A stretch of 64,000 nucleotides of DNA from Misgurnus anguillicaudatus (Eukaryota > Chordata > Actinopteri > Cypriniformes > Cobitidae): assembly GCF_027580225.2 (NCBI RefSeq), contig NC_073352.2, positions 29,630,001 to 29,694,000 of the forward strand, given 5' to 3'. This document shows positions 36,128-47,949 of this stretch, one piece after another (position 1 is the first letter of the stretch; every line of letters starts with the position of its first letter). Both the position numbers and the translations under genes were made by a program. Below the pieces are notes generated by a model. It was given only the letters and a program-made list of their open reading frames with translations. It was not told where the DNA came from and ran no database searches.

Positions 36128-37270
36128 ACAGTCCCTCCAGAAAAACGCGATTATGCGATCGCATGATTCAACGCATAATCAGCCTAAGTCCGTATATTTA
36201 TGAGGGGGACACATTTTTTCAAATACGCCATACTTTTGCAGCATAAATTGCAGATTTCCGTGGGCAAAATACTTTCCGTAGTAAAAATTACATATAACAA
36301 TTCTCTAAAATGACTTTACACAAACTTTAACACATTTTTTATAAAAATGACACATAGATATAATACTTTGATACTGAGCCTCTGCATATGACAATGTGCA
36401 ACTCACACAACATCGCAATCCAGACATTCTCTGCACTAATTCTGCTTCACATTTTACACGCTACACAAACGGCGACCCATGACTGAATCTAATGTTAATG
36501 ATGTACATGAAGGCTCTGTTGATCTTCTGGACTGTGCACCGTGGTCACAGGTCACCGATGTTTACCGTGTGTCTCACATGCAGCAGGTTTGGTTTTTACA
36601 TCAAGTGCAAGTGAAGCTTAAAGCTGCATTCAAACTATCAGCGACTTTCTTGCTGTGTGTCGCTCGTCTCTTTCAATGAGGCATTTCTAAATCTGGTTGT
36701 CATAAACAAATGAATACCGTCAACTTCAGTGATTGACAAGAGAAGGATGACGTAAACTCAATTGTTTGGCTCATTATTTGCATAAAGTTAAACTTTTCTC
36801 AGAACGTATTTATGGCAGTGGCAGGCACCTTTTTTGAATTACTTTTTTATGGGCAGTGAGCTTTATATCTTTTTAGTGCGTGTCAATCAAAGTGGCGGGG
36901 TGTACGCGTCATGATGAAGATGAATTAATTTTTTTTAAAACACTCAAATAAAACTTAATTTTGAAGAACCTATGGCAGAAAATGAACATGTATTAGATAA
37001 TTAATGAATTAAATGGTTTTTAACAGAAACCTCTAACGAAAATAGCTGCGTGATGAAGTGAAACTAAAGGGTTAATAAACACAAACTGAAGAAGATTTGT
37101 AGAACGTCTGGCGAACGATGATGCAAGTCCGCGCTATTCTCCAAGATGCACTTGACGGCCTTTTGTGCAGCAATTTTGTATTTTTTTTGGACGACCTAGT
37201 TAAGGCGGTAGGGTTTTTCCCAGCTTAGGCGGGCTGCCCGTACTGCAAAGTGCTGCGGGAAACCCTGCTC
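36128..37270. repeat. Degenerate repeats, two unmatched element ends
   Basis: Left CAGTCCCTCCAGAAAAACGC and right GCTGCGGGAAACCCTG are both familiar teleost repeat ends but are not inverted copies of each other, so at least two truncated elements are present. Confidence 0.4.
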
Positions 37271-39758
37271 ATTTATTTAACTAAATTATATCGAAAAGCT
37301 GAAGTGAGAGGAGTTGCATAATTTGATATGTTTTATTGTTGTGTGTGCATCTAGGCAGCAACAGTCATGTCCATTATACCTTAATAAGATCCAGTACTTG
37401 CATACTCTGCAAACTTGATTGCATATACTAGGTAGGTATAGTATTGGTGATTTCTCAGTCCAGCACTGTAGCTAAGCAACAGAACCATAAATGAAATGAA
37501 TGAACACTAACACAACGCTGAAATCAACACAAAACGCTGACACAAATATACATCAGCACATATACGCAACAACACCACCTATTACACAGGCAGTGTGTTT
37601 CAACACAGCAAGTGTGTGTGTTTCTGTGTAGTACAGAAATATTTCTATGGTTTGCAGAAAGCCCACCACCCACACAATGCAGATGAGATGATCAGACAAC
37701 GAATCATTTATTAATTTATATAACAAAAGCATTCAGTTTGCTGTGCTGCAAAAAAGTGTCCACTTCAGTCCAGAAGAGAAACTGCAACAGAAGCCACTGA
37801 ACTTTCACAAAGGCCTGACGTCAGGCTTATAAACACATCAACCCGAACTTGACACTAGGATTCAAGTCTACCACAGCAGAGACGTCTGAAATCTACAGTA
37901 GCATACACGGATGGTTAATTGTAATGTCCTGAAGAAGAAAACAGTAATGAAAAACTACACTGCAATGCAAATGACATTCCTGGTACAAGAAAGCCTGATG
38001 AAGAAGCTTTAGTGAAATTAAACAAAATGATAAAGAGCAAAGCAGAGCAACTCAGACTCATAAACTCTATAGAGACTCAATCTATACAGCCAAAACAAAC
38101 AGCAGTGTGATTCTGTCCTCACACACTCATTAGAAAATATTCACACATCTGGATCTGATTTCCTGCTGCAGGCGTTGAGAAACTCATCCAAACACACAAG
38201 ATCGGCTCTTCTGTCATTACCACTGCTAAACAAAGCTACACATTATTGTATTACTTCTAAACATCTAATTATGTTTTCATTTCTATGAAAAGTAACACAT
38301 TAGTATTCCTCGTCCTCTTCAACGCCCCTCTCACAAAACTCAAAGCCCTTGCAGAATTTACGCATACATTTTGCATATGATCTGATAATAGACAGATGGT
38401 GCGAATAGTTGTCTGCAAAAGAAAATATTCAACTGCAATAAACCATCTTTCTCTGACACTTTAAAATGCTTCCATACTGCACATGTTTGCTGCATTTAAA
38501 AAGCGTCTGCGCCTCTTACTCTACGCTGGTTGATATTTGATTGCATCATCAAAAACTTTATTATTTAGTAAAATGTATTCTTTTTTCCTGCATATTTTCG
38601 GCTAAATAGTTGTATTTGTCGAACATTTGGTGCATCCCTAGTATACAAAGTAATTAGCAATGCTAATATTTAGGGATGTTCATATCAACCAATTAAAGGC
38701 AGAGTAGGCAGGTTTAAGTCTAAAAAAAGTCTAAAACACTTTTTTCCACATTTGTTTAACTGTCTTTATATACCAATACATAATTAAAATGTAAGTACTC
38801 TGAAAAAGAAAGTACAAAAATCGAGTGTCTTTAGAATTTTTTCATTCACTCCACCCCCTCCCTTCTGGGTTTCTTCTAAAGCCACGCCCCCAAAACACAT
38901 GAACGCGCGACGCTGACCGGCTCTGCTGGGAGAAGCATTTAAACAAAAACGATAGCTTTAAGTACTCACTATTAAGCTAGCATATCGATACTGGTAAAGT
39001 TTAAAATATATTTTGTTTGATTCGGTAACAAACAAGCTAGTTATATTTATAAGACAAAGCTAAAAACAGGTTGCATTGATACAAGTTTTTTTATTACCAT
39101 CAGTTACACTGTGATGAAGGTGAATTTCGTGGAAGATTCATAACATATACTGTGTTTTGCATGTAAGAGTTTGATGAAAGCATTGTTGACTCTGATGAGG
39201 AATACACTCCGGAGACAATACCGCTACCGCATCGTGGACTCGAGGAAAAGCCACGCGATATTTACTCTCGTTTGATTTCTTCGTTTATTCCTTTTTTTGC
39301 CTCATTTAGTCATTTTCCTTCGCTGACTGCATATGCAGGTACTGTGAGTTCTGAATGCTCTTTCTCTGCCATACTTTTGTTCTTCCTAGAGTGCCTCGTG
39401 CACGTTCAAATCAATCGGGTGTGCGCATGTGTGGGCAGATCCCGTAGCAACAGGGGTGGTGCCATGATCGTAAGAGAGTGATAGTCGCGCAAGGCCATCA
39501 TTTGTTTCGTCCAGAATGGAAATAATTAGCTGTGATAAAAACAGTCGTGAAAGGTCTACAGACACTCAATGTTTATACTCTCTTTTTCAGAGTACTTATA
39601 TTTTACTTATCTATTGGTATATAAGGACAGTTTAAACAAATTTGTAAAAAAGTTTTTTAGATAATTCCTGCCTATCCTGCGTTTAACCGTTAACAAAGGG
39701 AAGAATTTATGACAGACTAACTCATTCCCCGCCATTGACAAGTTATCTTGTCAATTAA

Positions 39759-40277
39759 CTCATTCACCGCCAGCCTTTTTGAGAAAAGTTGCCCACCTGC
39801 ATTTTTGTGATTTTAACAAAATTTTCACAAAATTCCTTGCAGGAAAAATTATTTTCTATAAATATATAAACATACAAATTATATCAAATTAAAGAACACA
39901 CCCTTTGCTTTCAAACAAACAATAAAAAAACAAACAAACAAACAAAATGGGGAAAAAACGTTTCATTATATATTTACTTTTTCTACTTAATTTACCACTG
40001 AAATACAACATTTTGACCAAAAAGCTTAAAAAATTGCGTTTTTGTAAAGAAATTTATGTTAGAGATCAGACTCAGAATGACTATCAAACATAAACGCAGT
40101 TAAAATAAATCATTATCTCTTTTTAACTTCCGTTTTTGATAAATTCCGTTTTTGGCGCCATCTGGTGGATAAAAGCAGTATTACACTTTCACTTTGAAAT
40201 TCGTCCAGAAAGGCACGTTTATTAGTTAAATATGAACTTATAAATGATGAGATAACTCGTCAATGGCGGTGAATGAG
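39759..40277. mobile_element. TTAA-target MITE (CTCATTCACCGCCA ends), copy 2
   Basis: TTAA at 39755-39758 and 40278-40281; ends CTCATTCACCGCCA and TGGCGGTGAATGAG. It is preceded by a 38-bp stub of another copy end (CTCATTCCCCGCCATTGACA). Contains GGCGCCATCTGGTGG at 40154-40168. Confidence 0.85.
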
Positions 40278-40299
40278 TTAAGAGAAAACATTATTTGCA

Positions 40300-40650
40300 T
40301 GGGAAAAAAACGTGTTCCTGATGAGTTTTTATGGTAATCTGTAATACCGCAATTATCCACTAGCTGATGCTCTTACCCGATTTATAAAAATTGAAGCAAA
40401 AAAGTTATTAATACATTTTTTGATAATCGTTCTGAATTTGATCTCTAACAACATTCCTTCACAAAAATGCAATTATTTCAGCTTCTTCCTGTTTTGCTTG
40501 TTTGTTTTTTGTTTGAAAGCAGAGGGTCTGTTCTTTCATTTGATATATTTGTATGTTTATATATGTATAGAAGAAAATGTACCTGGAAGGCATTTCGTGA
40601 AACTTTTGTGAATAAACACAAAAAATGCGGACGGGCAACTTAAAAAAAAA
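40300..40650 (-). repeat. TTAA-family MITE, copy 3, truncated and inverted
   Basis: Reverse complement matches the 15524-16024 copy (for example GCAATTATTTCAGCTT and its partner). Lies tail-to-tail beside copy 2. Confidence 0.7.
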
Positions 40651-41318
40651 AAAGTAATATTATAAGAAAAAAATATTTGTTAATGCACGGTGTGTCTCGA
40701 CACGTGCCTACTGACATTTTGATGGTTTGGTAAAGTAATCATTTGTTTGAGAAATCATTTGCATATGTATCCGTGTTTGAATATGGTTTGTAAGCTGCAT
40801 GTAGACCTTTGTTGATCGCCTCAGTCCTAGACCCTGACCATAAGCATCTCTCTTTTTGCACAAACAGAGAAAGATGACGCAAAAACAAAACTTTTTGAAA
40901 TGTGTCCTGCTTTACAAATGACTATGGTAAATGAAAGAGAGACAATCCACCCTATTTGGATATTAATCCTCTGGGCTGATCACACGCTCTTTTATAATCG
41001 AATGTTGCGCGAAAATACAATTACGATTAATGGTCGGTTACCAAGCTTTTCGGTTTTGTATAACGCCTTTAAAAGTTGCTTTCTCAAGGCACTTTGCAAG
41101 AAAGCTACATAAAAGAAAAAACATTACAATATAAGAAAAAATATAATACAAATCAACAAGAAATAAATCATAAAACAATCACATGAAAGCTTTCTTAAAA
41201 AAAAAAATATTTTCAGCAAAGTTTTAAAAACAGCTAAAGAATTGGCATCCCTAATGTCAGTTGGGAGAGCATTCCACAGTTTTGGAGCATACAATGAAAA
41301 GGCCCCGTCATCCCTGGA

Positions 41319-41591
41319 TCATAGCCTTGTTTTGCGGACAGCTAAGAGGCCGTGCTGAAAAGATCGTAAATTGCGAGTTGGTGTGTTAAAATCTGCCAAA
41401 TACTGTGGAGCAAGACCATACAAAGCCTTATATGTAAGCATTAAAATGTTTAAATCAATACAGTAATTGACAGGAAGCCAGTCCAATGTCTTCAAAACAG
41501 GAGTTATATGGTCGCCAACTCTAGCCCCGGTTAAAATTTTAGCTGCTGAATTCTGCAAGTATTGCAATTTGTTAAGTGAGGATTTGGACAC
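41319..41591 (-). pseudogene. L2-like LINE, C-terminal reverse-transcriptase fragment
   Basis: Encodes LNKLQYLQNSAAKILTGARV, then HITPVLKTLDWLPV and ILMLTYKALYGLAPQYLADF, the conserved post-RT tail block of L2/CR1-type LINE ORF2. No catalytic FADD box or endonuclease in the window; 5'-truncated as usual. Same orientation as ankrd50, inside intron 3. Confidence 0.7.
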
Positions 41592-41953
41592 TCCAGCAAG
41601 GAAAGCATTGCAATAATCAATTTGGGAAAAACGAAATAATTAACACATTTTTCACCAACAGAAAAGGACAACATAGGCCGAATACGTGCAATATTTCTAA
41701 GATGAAAAAATCTTTACAATGTTCTGGACAAAAGGCTCGAATAACAGAGTGGCATCAAAGATTACACCAACATTTTTTTGTTTGTCAAGATGAACTTAAA
41801 AGAACATCCCTACTAATTTTGTTGACTTTTGACTTGTCTGCAAAAATGAATACATGTTAAAAAATAATAAACAAGATTTGTAATGGGTGCTACAGTATTT
41901 AGCCAGCTTACACACACACATATACAAATCCACCGCATAGGTAAGAAAGTTAC

Positions 41954-42171
41954 CTGTGAAGAGTTTGGTGATGTGTTTGTTTTGTCTGCGGGCAGAACAG
42001 ATGAGCAGAAGCCAGGGTGGGAAGAGCTCGTGATGGGCAGCTAGCAGCTCAGCGATGTTTCCTGACCTCTGATCTCTGTCCCCTAAAGAAGAGTCCTCGT
42101 CCACTGAGTCCACCAACACAAACAGAGCCTGAGGAGGAGCCTTACAGCTCAACAACGGCAATAACACACAC
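41954..42171 (-). CDS. ankrd50: ankrd50 exon 3: Walker B-like part of the NTPase domain (residues about 158-231)
   Basis: This 218-nt exon has a strong acceptor (TTTCTCAG before 42171) and donor (CACAG|GTAA at 41954/41953). It opens in phase 2, completing an Arg codon split with exon 2 (AG|G), and closes in phase 1, completing Gly231 with exon 4. It encodes CVLLPLL..., then [11 protein letters not shown], a hydrophobic strand ending in acidic residues that fits a Walker B and its neighbour, then a sensor-like stretch (FFPPWLLL-type, here [14 protein letters not shown]). The segment matches the ANKRD50 family in order and spacing. It lies 5.05 kb from exon 2 and 11.9 kb from exon 4. Open frame beyond both ends is intron and should not be translated. 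Confidence 0.93.
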
Positions 42172-42440
42172 CTGAGAAAGACAGACAGAGAGAACAAGTT
42201 AGATAGACAATTCAGTTTTCTGCTAAACAGCCATTAGCTTTTTTGTAACATTACAGCAAATGTGCCTTTGGTGACGCATATAAACACCCATACAGTCATA
42301 TATTAATCCAGTAACTATTTAGACTGTATTAACTGATTCAAACCAAAAACTGGTAAGTTCAATGAAATTAGTCAGTTGGTCGTTCTGGTACCCAGAGAAT
42401 AATTCTCATCACAGTTCTCATTTAGACTGCAAACTCTTAA

Positions 42441-42856
42441 AGGGGACATATCATAAAAATGACTTTTTCATGTTTAACTGCTATAATTGGGTTCCCAGTG
42501 CTCCTAGAAAATGTGAAAAAGATCAACCCAGTAACTTAGTTTCGGTAAACCATTCTCTGCAAGCATGTAAAAAACTAGGTCATTGAAATTTGTCCCCCCT
42601 TGTGATGTCAGAAGGGGATAATAGTGCAGATTAAGGGACAGTATCCAACCGCAGCACTGCCATTTAGTAAAGAGATCAGCTTATTTGCATTTAAAAGGAC
42701 ACATCCAAAGATTGCAAATTTTTGCTCACACCTACAAAGTGGAAATTTAAACATGCTATTATAAATTATCTATATGGTATTTTGAGCTAGAACTTTACAT
42801 ACGTACTTTAGGGACAACAAAAATTATCTTTAAAAAAGTCTTGTGAAATGTCCCCT
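42441..42856. mobile_element. TTAA-target transposon derivative (AGGGGACATATCA / TGAAATGTCCCCT ends), short form
   Basis: 416 bp flanked by TTAA (42437-42440 and 42857-42860). Left part shares CAAGCATGT, GGGTTCCCAGTGCT-like blocks with the longer 62305-63567 element. Confidence 0.9.
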
Positions 42857-43123
42857 TTAAAGCCCCATGTAGAGGATAATTTTATCGCTTAAAACTCATC
42901 TTTGATCCTTATAATAACTTATGTAAAAAGTTTGTCCAGTCACAGTAAATTCTTCATGCTTAAAAACATCTTGAATGGAACTCTGCACCCTTGCCTCTTT
43001 TAGTATGGATCTATGAATATGTAAATAGGTGCTACATTTGGCAGTTTCAGGCACAATCCTGCTAAGTACGATTTCACACAATGCATAAAAGCAGCAGTGC
43101 CGCGATCATTTCAGCACAGAGTC

Positions 43124-43452
43124 TATAGCTGGGGTTTCATTACACTGATTTTATGCGCATTTTAAAGTATTGCATAAGAAATGTGTGATGGAAGTGCCGA
43201 ATTTTTAATTAAAATTAATTTTGACTCATGCAAGTTAAATGGAGTAGTGGGAGATGGAAACGCGTTTGCCAAATAAATGTTGATGGTGCAAACATTAAAC
43301 CCACGTGACTGATCGTCTAGCTGTTTCCGCTGATGTTGTCTTTTCCATATATGGTGTTTGACGTCATCACAAACAACTTGATTGAAACGCATTGAGTTTT
43401 TTTGCAAATTTTTTAAAGATTCACTTCACATTTCGATGGAAACCCAGCTTAT
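43124..43452. mobile_element. hAT-like repeat, compact copy (GCTGGGTTTCCATCG-type ends)
   Basis: Left GCTGGGGTTTCATTACACTG, right TTTCGATGGAAACCCAGCTT. Serves as the unsplit reference for 3865-6536. Confidence 0.8.
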
Positions 43453-44489
43453 GGTGCATAATATTTATTGCTCAAACTGTTCCACTCGTTTAACTCTGTT
43501 AGAAAACTGAGGCAAGTATGAATAAGAGTATGAATGTCTTTATGGAGAAAATACTTGGCAATGTTGTTAAATGATGAAGGGCTCCATTTTGCCACCAAAA
43601 TTTGAGAGTGTGCCACTGAATTTTACATCTAGTCGCACGTGTGCAACCAGTAAATTTGCCTCTTTTTTGTGATGTGACCCTGAATTTGAAACAGCACTTT
43701 TTTGCACCTAGCATTAACATATTTATTAGTAATACAGTGAAAATTAGTAGAAATGTGAATATTTGGTTAGCATGTTGATTTACGGTGTGTGCCCCTAAAT
43801 TTTCTGGTTGCGCCCCTAATATTTTCAGTTGCGGGCCACTGTGCTCCTAGTGAAAAAAGTTAGTCTGGAGTCCTAAATTTGCACATGGTTTGTCTTAAAA
43901 GCATATTAAAAACACAATATAGACATATAAACAACAATAAAACCTTGATTTTCACCACAGAAGGATTTTAATTTTGTTTCGCTGCAGGATGCACAGATTC
44001 AACGCTTTAATATTCACAGATGAATCTAACAGTAATCAAGCACATAAACACAGCCAGCTGTCTCAATGTCTGTAATGTTTCAGATTCAGCAGAGAGACAG
44101 AAAATCACATCAGCTGTGAGTGTGTAGGAGTTGTTGATTCTCATCATCTGCCATTATATCACAGAGTCGAGTTAATGGACCATCACTGCTAAAGTCACTT
44201 TAAACACCCACTGAAGTGCCTTAAAATGCACAGGGTTGTTTGATGCGTTGACGTAATTTCAACTGAAACATATAGTTAGGGCATGGGCATATTTTGTCCC
44301 ATGTTTTGTCAATGTTTTAGACCACAGGTGTATGCATGTGTGGCACAACATGACATACACCTGCTCCAAAACCATCAAACACACAGATTGAAACAAAATC
44401 AATTAACAAACTAAACATTTATGTTCACAAAATTGAATTAAACAAACATTACAGCAAATATCAATGATGCACAGATTCTCAATTAACTC

Positions 44490-45990
44490 AGGTGGGTGAT
44501 TCTCACTAAATCACTAAAGGTGTCCAGCATCAGAATTTTTAAAAACCCATTGAAGCCATTTTTGCACATATAAGATAAAGGTCTGAACTTACCATAACCA
44601 TTATTTTTAGAGGATTTAAAAAAATACTTCCTATATAATTACTTAAATTTTTAGATTATCATTATCAAAAATTATCATTACCGCAAATGATATTACATTA
44701 AATATATGCATTTACAAACTCATGTTTCGTTAATGAGAACTAAAAAGTTGTCTAAGTACTATGACAAACAAAATTTAAACTTTTATTTGAAGAAAAAAAT
44801 AAGAACTGCTTAGCTGGTAGCCATCTTGAGTGTCACAGTCAATTATGCCCCTTCCAACAATTTTTTTTTTAAATGTTAGTTCCTTGAGGGCTTAAACAAT
44901 GATTGAAAATTGTTGCGGAGAATGAGAAAATTGGTCTTGGAAACATTTATATTACTTATTATTGTCTCTACATTTACCAATGATCACCAAATATGACATG
45001 TTTCTTTACTGTAAATGTTTATAGTATAACATGCACTGAAGCTTTATTTTTTTTAGATTTTCTAATAAATGGGTGATTCTCACGAAACCATTGAAACACC
45101 ACGGGACTAATGTTTTTAGCTTTAAAATGTGTAATATAGTAACATTAAAAAGCATCAGAATTAACACAATACTGTGTTCTACCTTGCACAATGTGTGATT
45201 TCAACATAAGAATTTATAATTGTACATTTTATGTCATTTTCTGCTGAAATTCTCATTACCACAATGTGTCCGGCTGTGTTTGAACATGCGTGATGTTGTA
45301 ATTTAATCAAATTAACACAAAAATATTAAGAAAAAAAAATAAATGGTTGTTTTGCAAGACTACTTTAGATGACAGAAAAAATATTTACTGAATATTCATG
45401 TATAATAATAATGAAGAAAAATTAGGAAAATGATGTGTCCATGCCTGATGTTCTCATCCTCCGCAACACTTTTTGAGAACAGTTTAAGCACACATACAGA
45501 ATTTTAATAAAGTTTGATTTTGAGTGACCAAGCACATGGACCAGTTACTTCAAGATGGCTACCAGGTAAGATCATTTTTTAAAAGTTAATTTGAAATATT
45601 CTCTTGTCAGAATGCTTACACAACATTTTGATTATCATTACCGCAACAGATGCTTATTAAATGTTAATTTAATTAATAGAAGCATAATACTTTGATTTTA
45701 AATGCATGTGCAGAATCTCCAAATTATGTTCTTTCAGGTTTGTCATGTCATTTTGAAAATATGTCAGTGTTGATGTTTTCTGACTGTTGCGGTAATGAGA
45801 TTTTTTAGGACTAACTTTTTAAATTATGTTACAAAAAGTGTTAAATGATAAGTTTTTAAATGAATGTTCCCATTTACTCCAGACTTTGTTTTTCAATGTC
45901 TGGTGGGAAAAAAAGTAAATTTAAGCAATTTTTACATTTTCATGCTTGACATTTTTAAAACCAAGTTTTCGTGAGAATCACCCATTTACA
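44490..45990. repeat. Repeat with TGGGTGATTCTCACGAAA ends, probably two nested copies
   Basis: Left-type ends at 44493 (GGGTGATTCTCACTAAATC) and 45071 (GGGTGATTCTCACGAAACC), one right end at 45968-45987 (CGTGAGAATCACCCATTT). The 45067-45990 segment is a complete element; the earlier end is a partial copy of the same family. Confidence 0.65.
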
Positions 45991-46572
45991 AGAGTATTTA
46001 GAAGTCAATGACAAGACAATCAATCATGGACCTTGATCTCACATGTTTTGATTTACTAAAATAGGACGTTAGAAGTAACAATGTCCTTAGGAAAAACGGT
46101 AATAGTTTACCAAACTTTTACCATCTCTGATTAAAAACTCTCTCAATTAAACAACGACGAACGAGCGACTAACAGCGGAGGAACGCCGTCATTTAAAATA
46201 ATGTGCAATGAAGAGATGTTTGTAACTGTATAACATTGCATCTAAGATGTATAAGGCGATTCCAAAACAAACCTTGATCAGATTGTTCTTCTACATTTTC
46301 ATTATCGTGCTCAAGTTGATAAGGCAAACCTGATGGCATTGCAACAGTTTACACACTGGAAGCCAAAACTGTTTATGAAGTCTATTACATGCCAAAAAAC
46401 CCTTTAAAGTTATTTATTTTTCATTCATGACTAAGCCCAAACAAGCATGAAACAAACATCCAAAGCAGAAATTCGGCTCTCTGCAAGGTCATGTTGGGTA
46501 ACAGCCTCAATATGAGTTAACTTCTCTCTGATAGAGAGACCCATCAACCTTCATAGATAATGGAAATATTCC

Positions 46573-46575
<3 letters not shown>

Positions 46576-46652
<77 letters not shown>
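46576..46652. repeat. (GA)n microsatellite in ankrd50 intron 2
   Basis: About 77 bp of perfect GA. Confidence 0.98.
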
Positions 46653-46655
<3 letters not shown>

Positions 46656-47221
46656 TGGGTGAGGAGAGAGAGATGCTGATCGACCTGCAGGTGCCAGACC
46701 TTCACTCGAGGTCACACGACTAACAAACACAAAACTGACACACACATGCACGTCCCATCAGACCAATGATTCTTCCTACACAACCTGAAAGAGCAGAAAT
46801 CAATACAAGCACTGATCAATAATTGACCACTATACACATGTGACCTGCCCACACAAACACAAATGTGTGATTTTGCCAAGCAACGCCAGATGCACATACA
46901 GCAGCATGTGTGCATGTTCAGACTGACTGACCCGAAACTCAAAAACAACCCTGAGTTTATCTATGTAACTTGACTCGGGTCAACCGGTGCAGACACCAAC
47001 CAGATGTCTATATGACAAGGTGAATACTTACACTTTTCTTTAATTAGCAAAGAGTATTTAAACAAAAATCACATCAATAAAGTCATATTCTTGTCTTTAA
47101 AAATAATTTTTGTTTTGCATTCTGTTTGGCCCAAGCACACACAGACAGCCCTACTGCTCAACAACATTGACATCTTTAAAAATAAATGTGTTTTACGTTC
47201 GAGTCCTTCAGTATTTCTCAC

Positions 47222-47694
47222 CTTTTGAAACTCTCCGCTGGGTTCCTCTCACATTCACCGGGCTGAAGAGCGTTCTGAACCGTCGGATCTCTCACCTTCT
47301 CTTTGTATTCCGGGACGAGTTCAGACCGGCATATCTGAGACACCAGCCCACGGACAAACCCGCTCACGCACAGCGTGTCAGAGTCCTCTGCCCTACAGAA
47401 GTGAAACCCCAAACACTGCTGGTGCAGTCCACGGTGGACACCGGGAACAGAAGTGGGCCAAAGCAACTCTGTGCATATAGCAGTCTTTCCACTGCCAGGC
47501 CCGCCCACCAGCAGAACCCCCCATGACCCGCCCTTCCCCACTCCAGATGGCGGCCCGCTGATGGCATTGGGTGATTCTGCTGTTCCTGGACTGGCGAGGT
47601 TGTTGGTTTTCTCTTGGAGGCAGTGCTGAATCTTATGAAAGACCCACTCTCTGCAGTAAAAGCGTTTACCCTGCAGTAGGCTGGTCTGGGCCAT
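47222..47694 (-). CDS. ankrd50: ankrd50 exon 2 coding part: N-terminus with Walker A P-loop (residues 1-158)
   Basis: The ATG at 47694 gives [19 protein letters not shown], the expected ANKRD50 N-terminus, and sits in ACAGAACATGG with A at -3 and G at +4, a good Kozak context. Residues 64-71 (GGPGSGKT) are a canonical Walker A P-loop after a hydrophobic strand (WGVLLV), so this is the nucleotide-binding start of a STAND-type NTPase module. Residues 31-55 are a Gly/Ser/Pro-rich linker that varies between species. The coding part ends ...NPAESFKR with the Arg codon split by the donor AAAAG|GTGAG at 47222. A TTG-initiated frame overlapping in another phase is a shadow. The same exon carries about 255 nt of 5'UTR. 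Confidence 0.95.
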
Positions 47695-47949
47695 GTTCTG
47701 TGTCGGCAGGTCAACAGGGGGTTCAGATGTTCCCGGTCATGTTCAAATTATGTGAGAGTGTCTCCACATATGTCTGTCTATCATCTTGATGCGATTGGAT
47801 GACAGCTCCTCCCACCTCCAGGACACCAGAGGGTGAATGAACACAGACCTGGTAAGGAATGCTGATGGTGCCCTACACTGTGAGATCTCGCTCAAAGCTC
47901 TCCATGCCTCTGAGGTCATAAAGCTGCGTCAACAGGCTGATGAGACACC
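47695..47949 (-). other. ankrd50: ankrd50 exon 2 5'UTR with upstream ORFs
   Basis: Bounded by a good acceptor (TGTCTGTTTTAG, exon base 47949) and the main ATG. It holds a 58-codon upstream ORF starting at 47919 (MTSEAWRALS...) and ending with TGA at 47743, and a 10-codon ORF (MESFERDLTV) ending in TAG. The frame of that 10-codon ORF is protein-like from the acceptor onward and stays open after the TAG for 49 more codons (GTISIPYQV...HNLNMTGNI). Neither frame joins the main CDS. These uORFs would be expected to lower main-ORF translation; whether the peptide itself matters is unknown. Confidence 0.6.

Larger units (their letters stand above)
30090..41953 (-). other. ankrd50: ankrd50 intron 3 (11.9 kb), repeat-filled
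   Basis: No exon-like open frame was found apart from an L2-type LINE tail. The interval holds MITE copies listed separately, a (TTA)n run near 32136, poly-C at 33341-33350, and solo ends of two different hAT-like families (TAGGGATGCACC at 34260, and its reverse GGTGCATCCCTA at 38630-38641). The stretches 30.1-32.0, 33.5-35.2 and 37.3-39.7 kb show nothing recognisable beyond AT-rich sequence and degraded repeats. Confidence 0.8.
42172..47221 (-). other. ankrd50: ankrd50 intron 2 (5.05 kb)
   Basis: Contains three MITE families (42441-42856, 43124-43452, about 44490-45990) and a long GA microsatellite at 46576-46652. The rest (46.0-46.5 and 46.7-47.2 kb) is AT-rich with no coding signal seen on either strand. 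Confidence 0.8.

Noticed and set aside
34260..38641. A 4.4 kb hAT element bounded by TAGGGATGCACC and GGTGCATCCCTA
   Set aside because: The 8-bp flanks (CTAAATGC and GTATACAA) do not match and the inner terminal sequences belong to two different families. No transposase frame in between.
47364..47714. A 116-codon frame overlapping ankrd50 exon 2
   Set aside because: Starts at TTG, lies out of phase over a strongly conserved coding region, and has no independent support.
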